A program made the position numbers and the translations under genes. From Pedobacter glucosidilyticus (GTDB lineage: Bacteria; Bacteroidota; Bacteroidia; Sphingobacteriales; Sphingobacteriaceae): 26,620 bases of DNA. Below the pieces are notes generated by a model. It saw nothing but the letters and a program-made list of their open reading frames with translations. It made no database searches and was not told the DNA's origin. The stretch spans positions 1 through 26,620 of the forward strand of contig NZ_DLHN01000040.1 in NCBI RefSeq assembly GCF_002483235.1, given 5' to 3'. Shown here piece after piece: positions 1 through 9,200 of this stretch; within the stretch, counting starts at the first letter, position 1; each line of letters opens with the position of its first letter.

Positions 1-140
1 ATAAAGATATTTACCCTTGGCGGTGCTATTTCTGGAAACTGTGCAACTGGCGAAGAGTTAATGGCCAATAGTCCCATGAAAACAATTACCACAGAAAGGG
101 CAATTGCCAGAACCGGCCTTTTTATAAACTTGTTAAACAT
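1..140 (-). CDS. RND efflux permease (HAE1/AcrB type), N-terminal fragment
   Basis: This is the first 46 codons of an inner-membrane RND pump subunit that runs off the left edge of the window. The translation begins MFNKFIKRPVLAIALSVV and continues through GLLAINSSPVAQFPEIAPP, the usual first transmembrane helix and the start of the periplasmic porter domain of AcrB/MexB-type hydrophobe/amphiphile exporters. The ATG lies 23 bases downstream of the stop codon of the adaptor gene on the same strand, so the two form an operon. The pump would take drugs or other amphiphiles from the periplasm or membrane and pass them to a TolC-like channel, which is probably encoded further left. Substrate cannot be judged from this fragment. 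Confidence 0.88.
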   Translation of the reverse strand, partial: MFNKFIKRPVLAIALSVVIVFMGLLAINSSPVAQFPEIAPPRVNIF

Positions 141-163
141 GATTTTAAATTTAGATGTAGGCC

Positions 164-1249
164 TTATTCGGCATGTAAATGATTTAACTCTGCCAGTTCT
201 TTCTCAAAAGACACAAACTCGCCTTTTATTTGCTCATTATTTTTAACCTTTCCTAAACCTTCGGCAAGAATTTTATCTTTTACGCTAAGGCCAGATTCCA
301 AAATATATAAATGAGGTAATTCATGAGCAACAGTAATTTGCTTTGCTTTTAAGACATTGTTTTTATCTACGATGTAAACAAACTTTTTGTCTAAAACATC
401 AAAAGTTGCTTTTTGAGGAATGATAATAGCGTTTTTAAGAACTACAGGCATCAAAATATTGCCTGTTTCACCATGCCTTAAAATACCTTTAGGGTTTTGA
501 AAAGTGGCTCTGAAAGCGATATTACCTGTCTCGTTATTAAAATCGGCTTCAATAGTTTCAACAAAGCCCGGGTAATCAAAAGTTTCTTTATTTGCCATTT
601 GCAGATATACTTTTTGCGCATCTTTGGTTTTAGCAAGCTTTACGTTATCTAGATACTCGGCTTCAGGCACATTAAAATACACCCACATTTTACTATTGTT
701 AGATAGGGTAGTTAATAACTCACCCTCTTCTATCAAAGAGCCTAAACGGGTATGAAATCTATCCATAATTCCATCAAATGGGGCTCTTATTTCTGTAAAA
801 CCTAAATGTGCTTGCGCTAAAGAAAGTTCGGCTTTTGCTTTATTAAGTTTAGCTTTTGCCAGAGCAAGCTCATTTTCAGAAACAATGTTTTTATCTCTAA
901 GGCTTTTGGTATTTCTATACTCTATCTCAGTAAAATTCATTTCGGCTTTTGCTTTTTCAACTTCGGCTTCATAAATAAGTGGCATAATCTTAAACATCAA
1001 TTGCCCTTTTTTAACAAACTGACCTTCGTCTACAAAGATTTTTTCTAAATATCCTCGTTCTTGAGATCTTAATTCTATATGACTAGCAGACTGTACCTGA
1101 CCCACATATTCTTTATACACAGAGGTGTCTTTTTGAATTGGACTAGTAATAGTAAAATTGGTATCTTCTGCTTTTTCATGTTCATGATTTTGACAAGCAG
1201 AAAATAAAGCAATGCCTACAATAGCGGTAAGCATGAATAATTTTTTCAT
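164..1249 (-). CDS. RND efflux periplasmic adaptor lipoprotein (HlyD/AcrA family)
   Basis: A 361-residue membrane fusion protein that links an RND pump to an outer-membrane channel. The N-terminus is a lipoprotein signal ending ALFSAC, with Cys19 as the lipidation site. The first half of the lipoyl (barrel-sandwich) domain is at about residues 50-85 (VDEGQFVKKGQLMFKI). A helical hairpin rich in Ala/Lys/Glu at about 90-145 follows, then the second lipoyl half (FTEIRAPFDGIMDR), a beta-barrel domain and a membrane-proximal domain. The length is normal for the family. The permease starts 23 bases downstream. Upstream there are 153 bp without a clear -7 box, so transcription may come from the promoter of the small secreted-protein gene further upstream. 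Confidence 0.93.
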   Translation of the reverse strand: MKKLFMLTAIVGIALFSACQNHEHEKAEDTNFTITSPIQKDTSVYKEYVGQVQSASHIELRSQERGYLEKIFVDEGQFVKKGQLMFKIMPLIYEAEVEKAKAEMNFTEIEYRNTKSLRDKNIVSENELALAKAKLNKAKAELSLAQAHLGFTEIRAPFDGIMDRFHTRLGSLIEEGELLTTLSNNSKMWVYFNVPEAEYLDNVKLAKTKDAQKVYLQMANKETFDYPGFVETIEADFNNETGNIAFRATFQNPKGILRHGETGNILMPVVLKNAIIIPQKATFDVLDKKFVYIVDKNNVLKAKQITVAHELPHLYILESGLSVKDKILAEGLGKVKNNEQIKGEFVSFEKELAELNHLHAE

Positions 1250-1402
1250 TCGATTTTTTTGATAATAAGTGATTAAAAAAAGGAAGGATATAGCAATAAA
1301 AGTTTCTAATTTCTACGTAGTGAGAAAGACTAGAATTGTTAAATAAATTGCGATGATCCCTTTAAAAGATTGGCTTAAATGAAATATTTAAACCTTAAAG
1401 TA

Positions 1403-1780
1403 CTAAGCTATTAAATAGCTTTTCCAGGAATGGTGTAAAATAAATAAAGCAACCTGAGGCTGATTTTGGTAGGACTGTAAAAGTTGAGTAAATAACCTTT
1501 TAACGGATGAGCTGCTGTAAGAATCAATAGCTGTTGTTATATTCCAATTTAAAAGCCCAATATGGTCATTGATATGCTCAAAACGCTCTTGATCATCAGC
1601 AGCTTCTTCCTGATAAGGTTTGGGAAAAGACTCTGATGGTAAGTGAGGATGATATTGTTTAACGTAAGTACCGCTATGAGTTAAATACTGATGCGTTAAA
1701 ATCTCATATTTATCATTAGCGGATGACTCTTTTAACTGGAGGCTTGTTAGAAGCGTAAGAAAGAATAAAAAGAGTTTCAT
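1403..1780 (-). CDS. Small secreted protein of unknown function
   Basis: I do not recognise this family. From the chosen ATG the product has 125 residues and starts with a hydrophobic signal-like segment (MKLFLFFLTLLTSLQL). A His/Tyr/Glu-rich middle follows (HQYLTHSGTYVKQYHPH, then an acidic EEAADDQERFEH stretch) and a C-terminal helix ending HHSWKSYLIA. An in-frame ATG at 1843 would add 21 charged residues before the signal. I prefer 1780 because the promoter at 1850-1881 would start RNA close to 1843, and because the signal peptide then sits at the N-terminus. The gene precedes the efflux adaptor on the same strand with 153 bp between them, so it may be the first gene of that operon. The His-rich stretch could bind metal, which is speculation. 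Confidence 0.6.
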   Translation of the reverse strand: MKLFLFFLTLLTSLQLKESSANDKYEILTHQYLTHSGTYVKQYHPHLPSESFPKPYQEEAADDQERFEHINDHIGLLNWNITTAIDSYSSSSVKRLFTQLLQSYQNQPQVALFILHHSWKSYLIA

Positions 1781-1849
1781 GTTTAAACTGAGTAATTGGT
1801 TTACCTTACTTTTTAAACTCTCGTTTTTATTTCTCTTCAACATGATGTG

Positions 1850-1881
1850 CAAAGTTAGAAATATAAAAAGAATAAAAGCAA
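1850..1881 (-). promoter_or_regulatory. Bacteroidota-type promoter for the 1403-1780 gene
   Basis: Read on the minus strand there is TTG (1881-1879), a 21-base spacer, and TAACTTTG (1857-1850). This matches the Bacteroidota sigma-ABfr consensus (TTTG, about 19 bases, TAnnTTTG). RNA would begin near 1843, giving an untranslated leader of about 60 bases before the ATG at 1780. Confidence 0.55.
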
Positions 1882-1937
1882 CTTAATATCCTGTTGGAAA
1901 AGAAGTTATTTTCATTAATAGGCATTAAGAAATTATC

Positions 1938-2315
1938 TTACTTTAGCATAGGGATATATTTCTCTCTGTATTCAAACAATAACCAAACATTTACAGCAAA
2001 AAAGACTAAAGCTATAGGTAAACCCGATGGCTCGTTAAAGATATGGGTAAGTAAAATACCAACAGTTATGGGTAATACCATGATAGCTGCCAATGCTCTA
2101 AACCTTGGGATGATAATTAGAATACCTCCAACAATTTCTACAACCGCTACTAATGGCATCAGCCAAACGATGGTTGTGTAAGCCGCCATGACTTTTACCA
2201 TACTTTCGGGCATATCTTCTGGCATAGGCATATAATTAAAAAATTTATTTAATCCTGCATTGATAAACATTAACCCAAAAAGAAGACTTAAAATAAATAG
2301 TATTTTACTTTTCAT
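1938..2315 (-). CDS. DoxX-family integral membrane protein
   Basis: A 125-residue protein with four predicted transmembrane helices, at about residues 4-20, 45-68, 73-92 and 98-115. The first helix contains the DoxX-like LLFGLMFINAGLNKFF pattern, and helix 2 has the Gly-rich VAVVEIVGGILIIIPRFRALAA segment typical of DoxX/MauE-like proteins. Members are often linked to redox or quinone-related chemistry, but a specific reaction cannot be assigned here. It stands alone on the minus strand, divergent from the MFS gene, with about 150 bp between the two starts that must hold both promoters. Confidence 0.8.
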   Translation of the reverse strand: MKSKILFILSLLFGLMFINAGLNKFFNYMPMPEDMPESMVKVMAAYTTIVWLMPLVAVVEIVGGILIIIPRFRALAAIMVLPITVGILLTHIFNEPSGLPIALVFFAVNVWLLFEYREKYIPMLK

Positions 2316-2468
2316 GATGTTGGTTTTACTTGGTTTAGATTTTTTAGTAATACAAACTAAATATATTAAATATTAGTAGGAACGTAAAGAACAAATTACA
2401 ATCAAATGCTGAAACATTTACAACTGTTTTAATCGTAGATGGTTAATATTGTCTAAAATTAAAAATAG

Positions 2469-3680
2469 ATGAACAGCAGAGAAAGGATTATTTTATTATT
2501 ACTTGCGGCTTTAAACTTTACTCATATTCTTGATTTCATGATTATGATGCCTTTGGGAAATTATTTGATGCCTTATTTTAACATTTCTTCTCAGCAATTT
2601 TCTATGCTGGTAGCAGCTTATACTTTTAGTGCAGGTGTATCGGGCTTTTTGGCTGCTTTTTTTGTTGATAAATACGACAGAAAGCAAGTATTATTAAGAG
2701 CTTACGCTGGCTTTTTAATTGGGACATTATTTTGTGCGCTATCACCAACCTATAGTTTACTATTAGTTTCCAGAATTGTTGCTGGTATTTTTGGAGGTTT
2801 AATTGGGGCACAAGTTTTATCTATTGTAGCAGACTTGATTCCTTACGAGAGAAGAGGAATGGCTATGGGGGTTATTATGGCTGCATTCTCAGTTGCTTCG
2901 GTTTTTGGTGTTCCGTTTTCTTTGTATTTAGCTAATATTTTCAATTGGCATGGTCCTTTCTTTTTTGTTGCAGGTTTAGGCGTCATACTAGTACCATTTT
3001 TAATGAAATATTTACCTAAAATGGATACACATATAAAGCCCGCTGGAAGTGAAAAAGTTGGTCCTTTAAGATTAATAAAAGATATTGCTAAAGATAAAAA
3101 TCAAATGCTGGCTCTTGCTTTATCAGCAACTATTATGTTGGGTCATTTCATGATTATCCCTTTTTTAAATCCTTTTATGGAATTTAATAAAGGGTTTAGT
3201 AAAGTACAAACGCCCATGATATACATGGTTGGTGGAGCTCTAACGCTGGTGAGTTCTCCATTTTTAGGTAAATTAGCAGATAAAATAGGTAAACATAGGC
3301 TGTTTATCATGATGGCTATTACAACCACTATACCTATTGCGTTGATAACTAACTTACCTGATTTCCCTTTTTACCAAGTTTTATGTATCACCGGTTTTTG
3401 GTTTGTTGTATCAAGCGGAAGGATGATACCTGCACAAGCTATGGTAAGTAATGTTGTAAGTACAGAAAGAAGGGGAAGTTTTATGAGTATAAACTCATCT
3501 GTGCAACAGATATTTGTGGGTTTAGCTTCGGTGATATCAGGTTTTATTGTGGTTAAAAGAGCCGACAATGCTATTCTGCATTATGATATTACGGGTTATA
3601 TCAGCATAGCTATTACTTTAATAAGTATCTATTTTGTATCTCAATTACATGTAAGAACCAAAACTAAGAATACACTGTAA
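2469..3680 (+). CDS. MFS transporter (DHA1/AraJ-like)
   Basis: A 403-residue inner-membrane transporter with about 12 transmembrane helices in two halves joined by a cytoplasmic loop near residues 180-205. The motif-A-like loop between helices 2 and 3 reads FFVDKYDRKQVLLR, and its counterpart in the second half reads GKLADKIGKHRLF. Helix 4 and the loop after it carry the SRIVAGIFGGLIGAQ pattern common to drug:proton antiporters of the DHA1 group and AraJ-like sugar-efflux proteins. Export of a drug or metabolite driven by the proton gradient is the family expectation, and the substrate is unknown. It is monocistronic: a divergent DoxX gene lies upstream and a strong hairpin terminator downstream. 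Confidence 0.87.
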   Translation: MNSRERIILLLLAALNFTHILDFMIMMPLGNYLMPYFNISSQQFSMLVAAYTFSAGVSGFLAAFFVDKYDRKQVLLRAYAGFLIGTLFCALSPTYSLLLVSRIVAGIFGGLIGAQVLSIVADLIPYERRGMAMGVIMAAFSVASVFGVPFSLYLANIFNWHGPFFFVAGLGVILVPFLMKYLPKMDTHIKPAGSEKVGPLRLIKDIAKDKNQMLALALSATIMLGHFMIIPFLNPFMEFNKGFSKVQTPMIYMVGGALTLVSSPFLGKLADKIGKHRLFIMMAITTTIPIALITNLPDFPFYQVLCITGFWFVVSSGRMIPAQAMVSNVVSTERRGSFMSINSSVQQIFVGLASVISGFIVVKRADNAILHYDITGYISIAITLISIYFVSQLHVRTKTKNTL

Positions 3681-3686
3681 ACAAAA

Positions 3687-3712
3687 GGGTAGCTATTATT
3701 TCATAGCTACCC
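3687..3712. terminator. Bidirectional rho-independent terminator
   Basis: A perfect 10-bp stem (GGGTAGCTAT, 3687-3696, with ATAGCTACCC, 3703-3712) encloses a 6-base loop. A T-rich run follows on the plus strand, and an A-run precedes it that serves as a T-run on the minus strand. It lies between the convergent MFS gene and the lyase-like lipoprotein gene and can end both transcripts. Confidence 0.85.
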
Positions 3713-3737
3713 TCTGTTTTGAAATAGAAAATGGTTA

Positions 3738-4901
3738 TTACTGTACTTGCTCTACTCTGATTGAAGATATTCTATCATTAACTGAAGAACTGAAGCAGCT
3801 TTGATCAGAGGTAAAAGTTCCAATAAGAGTGTCAAAATTGTTATTTGCGTAAACTCTAACCCTTAAACCTGAAGGAACTCTTATTGATGAGGCGTCATCG
3901 TTAACAAAACCTAAAGCCTGTAATTGTGATAAAGTATAATCACCCACACTTAAACTAGCACTCCACCCAGTATAATTACATCCTTGGCGTACTGTTACTT
4001 TTGGTATTTCCCAATACCTAACATTAGACCAAGTTACAACAGAATTTGTTTTATTAGCATCTTCATCTTCTCTGCCATAATTACCATATTTCATGTAATT
4101 AGTTCCATCACCATTTGTTGGCACTTGGTTTTCTTCACAAGAGTATTTTTCATCACCATTTACATATATGACAATACGTCCTGGTCTTGATGCAATTTCT
4201 TGAAAATGCACAACATTAATTGTTGTAGGTGTATTCAAAATATTTGTAGCAATAGTACGGCTACCAACTTCGTTGGTTACTCCATTAGGCACAACTCTTA
4301 ATTGTCCTCCATTTACAGCTCCATCACCTCTAATTTGCAGTAGTGTAGCTCTTTGCGCACCACTTATGATGATACCTCCCCATATTTGAAAAACCGCATT
4401 ATTGGCAAAAACATTATTGTTAATTGTAATAATACCTTCAAATTGACGAATATCACCAGTATCATAATTGTCTTGAATTCTTATTTCAGAACGGTTTCCT
4501 GGAGCTTTGTGCAGTGTAAAAGTATTTCTTTTATTATTACTAGCACTGTAGGTATAACTAGCTGCATTGTTAGAGCCATAAGAAGTTCCTGATGTACTTC
4601 CACTAACATTCATATACCATGCATCACCATTATTCCAAGTTCTTGTTTCTACGCCATTACCATCTTCTAAGTGTACTCTTTGGTTAGCTTCAATGGTAGA
4701 AGTTATTTCTGACCAACCAGAACCATTTTCTGCTGCCGCAACGGTAATTGCATTTTTACTTCCTTCATTTGTATTTAGCTGCTCTACTGATGTTTCTTTG
4801 GTGTCTTTTTTACAAGCTACAACTAGGGTAGATGCTGCAATTATTAATAAAGAAGCTTTTTTTACTGAAAAGCTTAAGATAGAATTTGAATTATTTTTCA
4901 T
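3738..4901 (-). CDS. Lipoprotein with alginate-lyase-like (PL7 clan) domain and beta-gamma-crystallin module
   Basis: A 387-residue lipoprotein, with lipobox LVVAC at Cys30 followed by KKD. After a linker, residues about 60-300 form a jelly-roll-like domain with three signatures reminiscent of alginate lyase 2 (PL7 and relatives): NRSEIR at 136-141 (family R-S-E-L-R), FQIWGG at 171-176 where the family has Q-I-H, and YMKYGNY at 269-275 (family Y-F-K-A-G-x-Y). The usual His of QIH is Trp here, so activity or substrate may differ. Residues 302-387 are a beta-gamma-crystallin domain with both calcium-binding motifs intact, NDDASS (334-339) and NDRISS (375-380). It probably acts at the cell surface on, or binds, an anionic polysaccharide such as alginate or a glucuronan. 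It is monocistronic. Confidence 0.75.
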   Translation of the reverse strand: MKNNSNSILSFSVKKASLLIIAASTLVVACKKDTKETSVEQLNTNEGSKNAITVAAAENGSGWSEITSTIEANQRVHLEDGNGVETRTWNNGDAWYMNVSGSTSGTSYGSNNAASYTYSASNNKRNTFTLHKAPGNRSEIRIQDNYDTGDIRQFEGIITINNNVFANNAVFQIWGGIIISGAQRATLLQIRGDGAVNGGQLRVVPNGVTNEVGSRTIATNILNTPTTINVVHFQEIASRPGRIVIYVNGDEKYSCEENQVPTNGDGTNYMKYGNYGREDEDANKTNSVVTWSNVRYWEIPKVTVRQGCNYTGWSASLSVGDYTLSQLQALGFVNDDASSIRVPSGLRVRVYANNNFDTLIGTFTSDQSCFSSSVNDRISSIRVEQVQ

Positions 4902-5269
4902 GTTTAACTTTTATGGTTTTTATTGTTTAATTGGAGTTTCGTTAAATTAGATTTTTTGTTATTTGGATTTGTTTTCCAGCCTCCTTTCTCCCTCTTTCTT
5001 TAAGAGGACTTTAATTTAAAAATGAGTATTATTTATGTTACAATTGGTTAGGCTAATATCTGTATTTGGTTGACTATTAAGTAATAGCCCAGAAAGTGAT
5101 ACCAAAGGATATTCGAGAAAACAAACATTGATATTAATAAAAAAGAAAATATATGTTTTATAAAATTATAATTTAGAATAATTTTTGATGCTATTAATAT
5201 TATAAGATTAATTTAATTTCTTTATAAAAACATGAAACGTTTGCGTAAAATAAGATGGCATTTTAATTT
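4902..5269. other. Gene-free interval, 368 bp
   Basis: A very AT-rich gap between the starts of the lyase-like lipoprotein gene (4901) and the end of the PorP/SprF gene (5270). It must carry the promoter of the lipoprotein gene, but I see no convincing TAnnTTTG box. A short 6-bp hairpin (CCTCTT/AAGAGG, 4991-5007) is the only structure found. Nothing else is supported. Confidence 0.5.
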
Positions 5270-6295
5270 TCACCAGAATCTAATTGGCTGTAACACTTTA
5301 TATTTATTGTTAAGTGTTAACCCTATCATGATTTCTTGAGTACCTTTTGAGACAGCATTTAATGGAGATGTTGTTATATCATAAGCATAGCTGATGTGTA
5401 CCAAAGAAGATATATTAAAGCCTAACATACCAGAAAAAGCATCGTTTTCTCTATAGCTACCACCCAGCCACAGTTTATCTTTAAAAGTAAATTTTACATT
5501 ATAATCCAACGTAGGTTTTAATGGTTTTATCCACTTAAGCATCAAAGATGGAATAAGAGTATAATTATCATCAAACCAAAATTTATAACCAGCAGTTATA
5601 AAATAGTGAGGTACTGTGGTAGCCTCTTTATAAGTATTATCATCATTAAAAACAATATTTTGTGGCAATACTTGCTGTATAGAAGCCCCAGCAAAATAGG
5701 TGGGTGCATATAACCAAACACCAACATTTACATCAGGCTTAAGCCTACTTACTTGGCCACTTGATAAAGCTTGGTCTGCTGCTTCGCCCGGCTTTAAATC
5801 ATCAAAATTGATATTACTGTGAGATACCCCAGCACTAAGCCCTACTGCTAAATTTACATGTGCAGATATACCTAAATGATAGGCATAAGAAATATTAAAG
5901 TTGCTTTGTTTTAATGCTCCTGCTTTATCAGTAGCCGCTACAAAACCCAAACCATGGTGTGGGGCCGAGGTAATATATTCATATTGGTATTTGTATACAT
6001 AGAAACTCTCACCTGTCATATCAAAAGAAGTAGGCGTTAAACGCTCATCTTTTTTACCTAAAGGGAAATGTATACTTAGATAGCTGGTTTCTGGAGCATC
6101 CTTTAAACCAATCCATTGTTTACGATTGGTAAATTTAATATCAATATAATTTTCTATCCCTGTTACCGCAGGGTTAATGATATAATTATTGAGAATATAT
6201 TGTGTGTACTGAGGTTTTTGCTGGGCATAGCTAAGCCCTATACTCAATTGTATGAATAACATAAAAATACAATATCTTCTTCCTTTCCTCTGCAC
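5270..6295 (-). CDS. PorP/SprF-family type IX secretion outer-membrane protein
   Basis: A 341-residue beta-barrel-like protein of the PorP/SprF family, partners of the T9SS that are needed for surface display of cargo with type B C-terminal domains. The mature start QQKPQYTQYILNNYIINPAV matches the family pattern (P-x-Y-x-Q-Y-x-x-N-x-x-x-x-N-P-A-x-x-G). The start codon appears to be GTG at 6295: it gives a basic n-region (MQRKGRR), a hydrophobic core and cleavage after SYA. An ATG 11 codons later would lose the charges. The GTG shares its first G with the TAG stop of the upstream cargo gene (TAGTG), so translation is probably coupled. The pairing with a CHU_C-tailed cargo directly upstream is the standard arrangement. 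Confidence 0.9.
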   Translation of the reverse strand: MQRKGRRYCIFMLFIQLSIGLSYAQQKPQYTQYILNNYIINPAVTGIENYIDIKFTNRKQWIGLKDAPETSYLSIHFPLGKKDERLTPTSFDMTGESFYVYKYQYEYITSAPHHGLGFVAATDKAGALKQSNFNISYAYHLGISAHVNLAVGLSAGVSHSNINFDDLKPGEAADQALSSGQVSRLKPDVNVGVWLYAPTYFAGASIQQVLPQNIVFNDDNTYKEATTVPHYFITAGYKFWFDDNYTLIPSLMLKWIKPLKPTLDYNVKFTFKDKLWLGGSYRENDAFSGMLGFNISSLVHISYAYDITTSPLNAVSKGTQEIMIGLTLNNKYKVLQPIRFW

Positions 6296-9200
6296 TACCT
6301 TACAATCATAACCGACCCAGAATATTTTAAATTTCGTTCTTCAATGGTTATGATGTAATAATAAGCGCCAACTGGTAGATCTTCCCCATTAAATCTACCA
6401 TCCCAAGCTTGGTTGTAATTATCACTTTGATAGACAACTTTTCCGTATCTATTGTAAATATTTACATTTACAGATGGATAACTGTCTAAGTATTTAATCT
6501 CCCATCTATCGTTTGTACCATCCCCATTAGGGGTGAAAACATTTGGGATTTCAGGCTTTTGCAAAACTTTAACAAATACATCATCTGTAGCAACACATCC
6601 TGTAGCACTATTAACCGTTAAGGTGTAAGTTATATCATCTGTAGGATTAGCAACTGGGTTTAATACCGAAGGATTATTAAGACCAGTAGCCGGAGACCAG
6701 CTATAAGTTAAGCCTTCTCCAGAAGCAACAGCATTTAAGATTGCATTACCGCCAATTAATATTGTTTGATTTTCGCCTGCGCTGATGATAGGCGTTGGAT
6801 TAACTTTTATACTTTGGCTTAAAACCTCTACACAACCATTAGCCCCTGTAAAAGTATAAGTAATCTGGTGCTGACCCACACCAGCTGATGATGGTGAAAA
6901 CATTCCATCAGCAGTAACGCCTCTACCTGTAAAAGTTGCGCTACCTGTGAAACCACTAAGCTCTTTTGCTTGCGTAATCCTAAAATTAGCTTGCTCTTGA
7001 CAAACTTCTGGTATAGGCGCAAAAGAAATTTGAGGAACCGCTTTAAGTGTAATACTCATAATTTTCTCTGAAACACAAGTTTCAGAATAGACTTTGAGCT
7101 TTGCAGTTATAATTTTTGTAAGCGGACTATGAAAAAGCGGGAAGATAAAACTATACTCGGCCCCAGAAACCGGAGCATTTACCACCTGATAATAATTTGG
7201 ATTACTGGATCCTGACGTTTCATTAAAAAACCATTCTATTTTAGTGATGCTACCAAAACTTATGGTTGATAAATCTTTAAATATAACAGGTTGGTTACTG
7301 CATAAATTATGAACGTTTAACACTTCAAAATTCGCCTCAGGTATGGCGGCTATCACATTAAGGTTTAATGTGTCTGATTTACTACAACCATTAAAAGTTG
7401 CTGTTAATATCACTTCATAATTACCTGCTGCTGTATATTGGTGAATAGGATTTTTTTGTGTGGATGTGTTTCCATCTCCAAAATTCCATACGTAAGTTAT
7501 GGCCGAATCATCTACTCCGTTTATGGTGGTATTATTGGTAAAAGTAGCTTTGCCTTGAGGTAAGCAAGTAGAAGGAAGTGTAAAATTTACTTGAGGAACC
7601 GCTTTAAGCGTGATGATTTTATCTAAATAACTAGAGCAAGAAATACCAGAATAAACTACCATTCTTATTTTAACTTGCTTTATAAGAGGAGTATGAAAAA
7701 TAGGATAATTAAAACGGTATTGTCTTTTTAAAGAGGTATTTCTTAGTTCCGGAGACTCATCAACTAATTTTAATGCTGGGTTTTGATCATAATCCCAATA
7801 CCACTCTATTTTTGTTATTTCGCCAAAATCTACTGAAGCTAAATCTTCAATAATTACTTCTTGGTTAATACATAAGTTATTTTCATTTAAGACATTAAAT
7901 CTGGCTAGGGGTGTACTCCCATTTACTATAAAATCTTTTTCCAAAACCGTTTGGCAGCCCGTAATTGTAGAAGTACCCGTTAATTTTACCCGATAAACAC
8001 CTTGCGCACTGTAGTTATGTACGCCATCTTTTTGTATTGATGTATTTAAAGAGCCCGAGGCAGGATCGCCAAAATCCCAAACGTAAGTCATGTTGCTATT
8101 ATCAGCAATGGTACTTGTATTGATAAATGTTGCTATAGCATCATTCAAACAAAAATCAGGCGTTATAAAATCGGTAATGGGTAAAGGGTTTATCTTGATA
8201 ACTTTACTGATGGCTTTTGTACAAGCATTATTTGTAGTTATAGTAAGCGTTACTGTAAAATCTCCTACAGTAGTAAACACGTGTTTGGGGTTTTGCAAAG
8301 TGGAGGTATTACCGTCGCCAAAACTCCATAGCCATGAGGTAATGGTTTGCCCACTTGCAGTTGAAATGTCAGAAAATTGAATTTCTTTACCCACACAACT
8401 TGGCGTAGAAAAATTGAAATCGGGGTTAGGAAATGGGTTGATGCTGATGGTATCTTTAAAAACTTGCGACCAACAACCTTTATCAACAGCTACAGATAAG
8501 GATACTATCTTATCTCCTGGCGTAGCATAAGCATGATTTGGATTTTGTAAGGTAGAAATATTACCATCACCAAAATCCCAAAGCCATTTATTTACAGTAT
8601 TTCCTCTACCATCAGTTATAGGCGTAAAATCAATTGTTGATTCTGGACAAAGTTTATTGTTGTAAATAAAGGATGCCGTAGGAGGATTAAAGACTTCAAA
8701 CTCGGTTGTTATTTCCTCCTCTGCACTACAGCTAGCTGGCGCAGGGTTTAATACTGTAGCTTTTAAATTATACATGCCACTAGTAGTAATTTCGCTAGCG
8801 TTTATTTGATAATCATAGAAATAACTGGTAATACCGTTTACTGTTTCAATTTGTGATGGTATAACTGAGAATACAGTATCTCTTTTTAAGCCGTTATTAA
8901 AATCCCAAATAATTTTATTGGTTTGATAGGGGAGTTTAAGTTGAACTTGATAATCTTCCCCGATACATAAATTAGATGTTGCATTTGAACTTCCCTTAGG
9001 AAAAAAGGAAATATTGGCGTTTAAATTTTTTAAATCAGAGCCAGCTAGGTAAGCATAAGATTCTATACTTCCATAACCATAGGCTATAGCTACAAAACCT
9101 CCACTACAAACTATACGGTGGGCAGGATTTGTAGCAGATGAACTTGTAACATCTACTGTGATATAACTATACTCATTATCAATAGTTACAAAACTGCCAT

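Noticed and set aside
61..246. 61-codon plus-strand ORF at the left end
   Set aside because: It overlaps the RND permease start and the adaptor gene's 3' end, which are well supported on the other strand.
5232..5336. Short plus-strand ORF starting ATGAAACGTTTGCG
   Set aside because: It overlaps the 3' end of the PorP/SprF gene on the opposite strand, is short and shows no family pattern.
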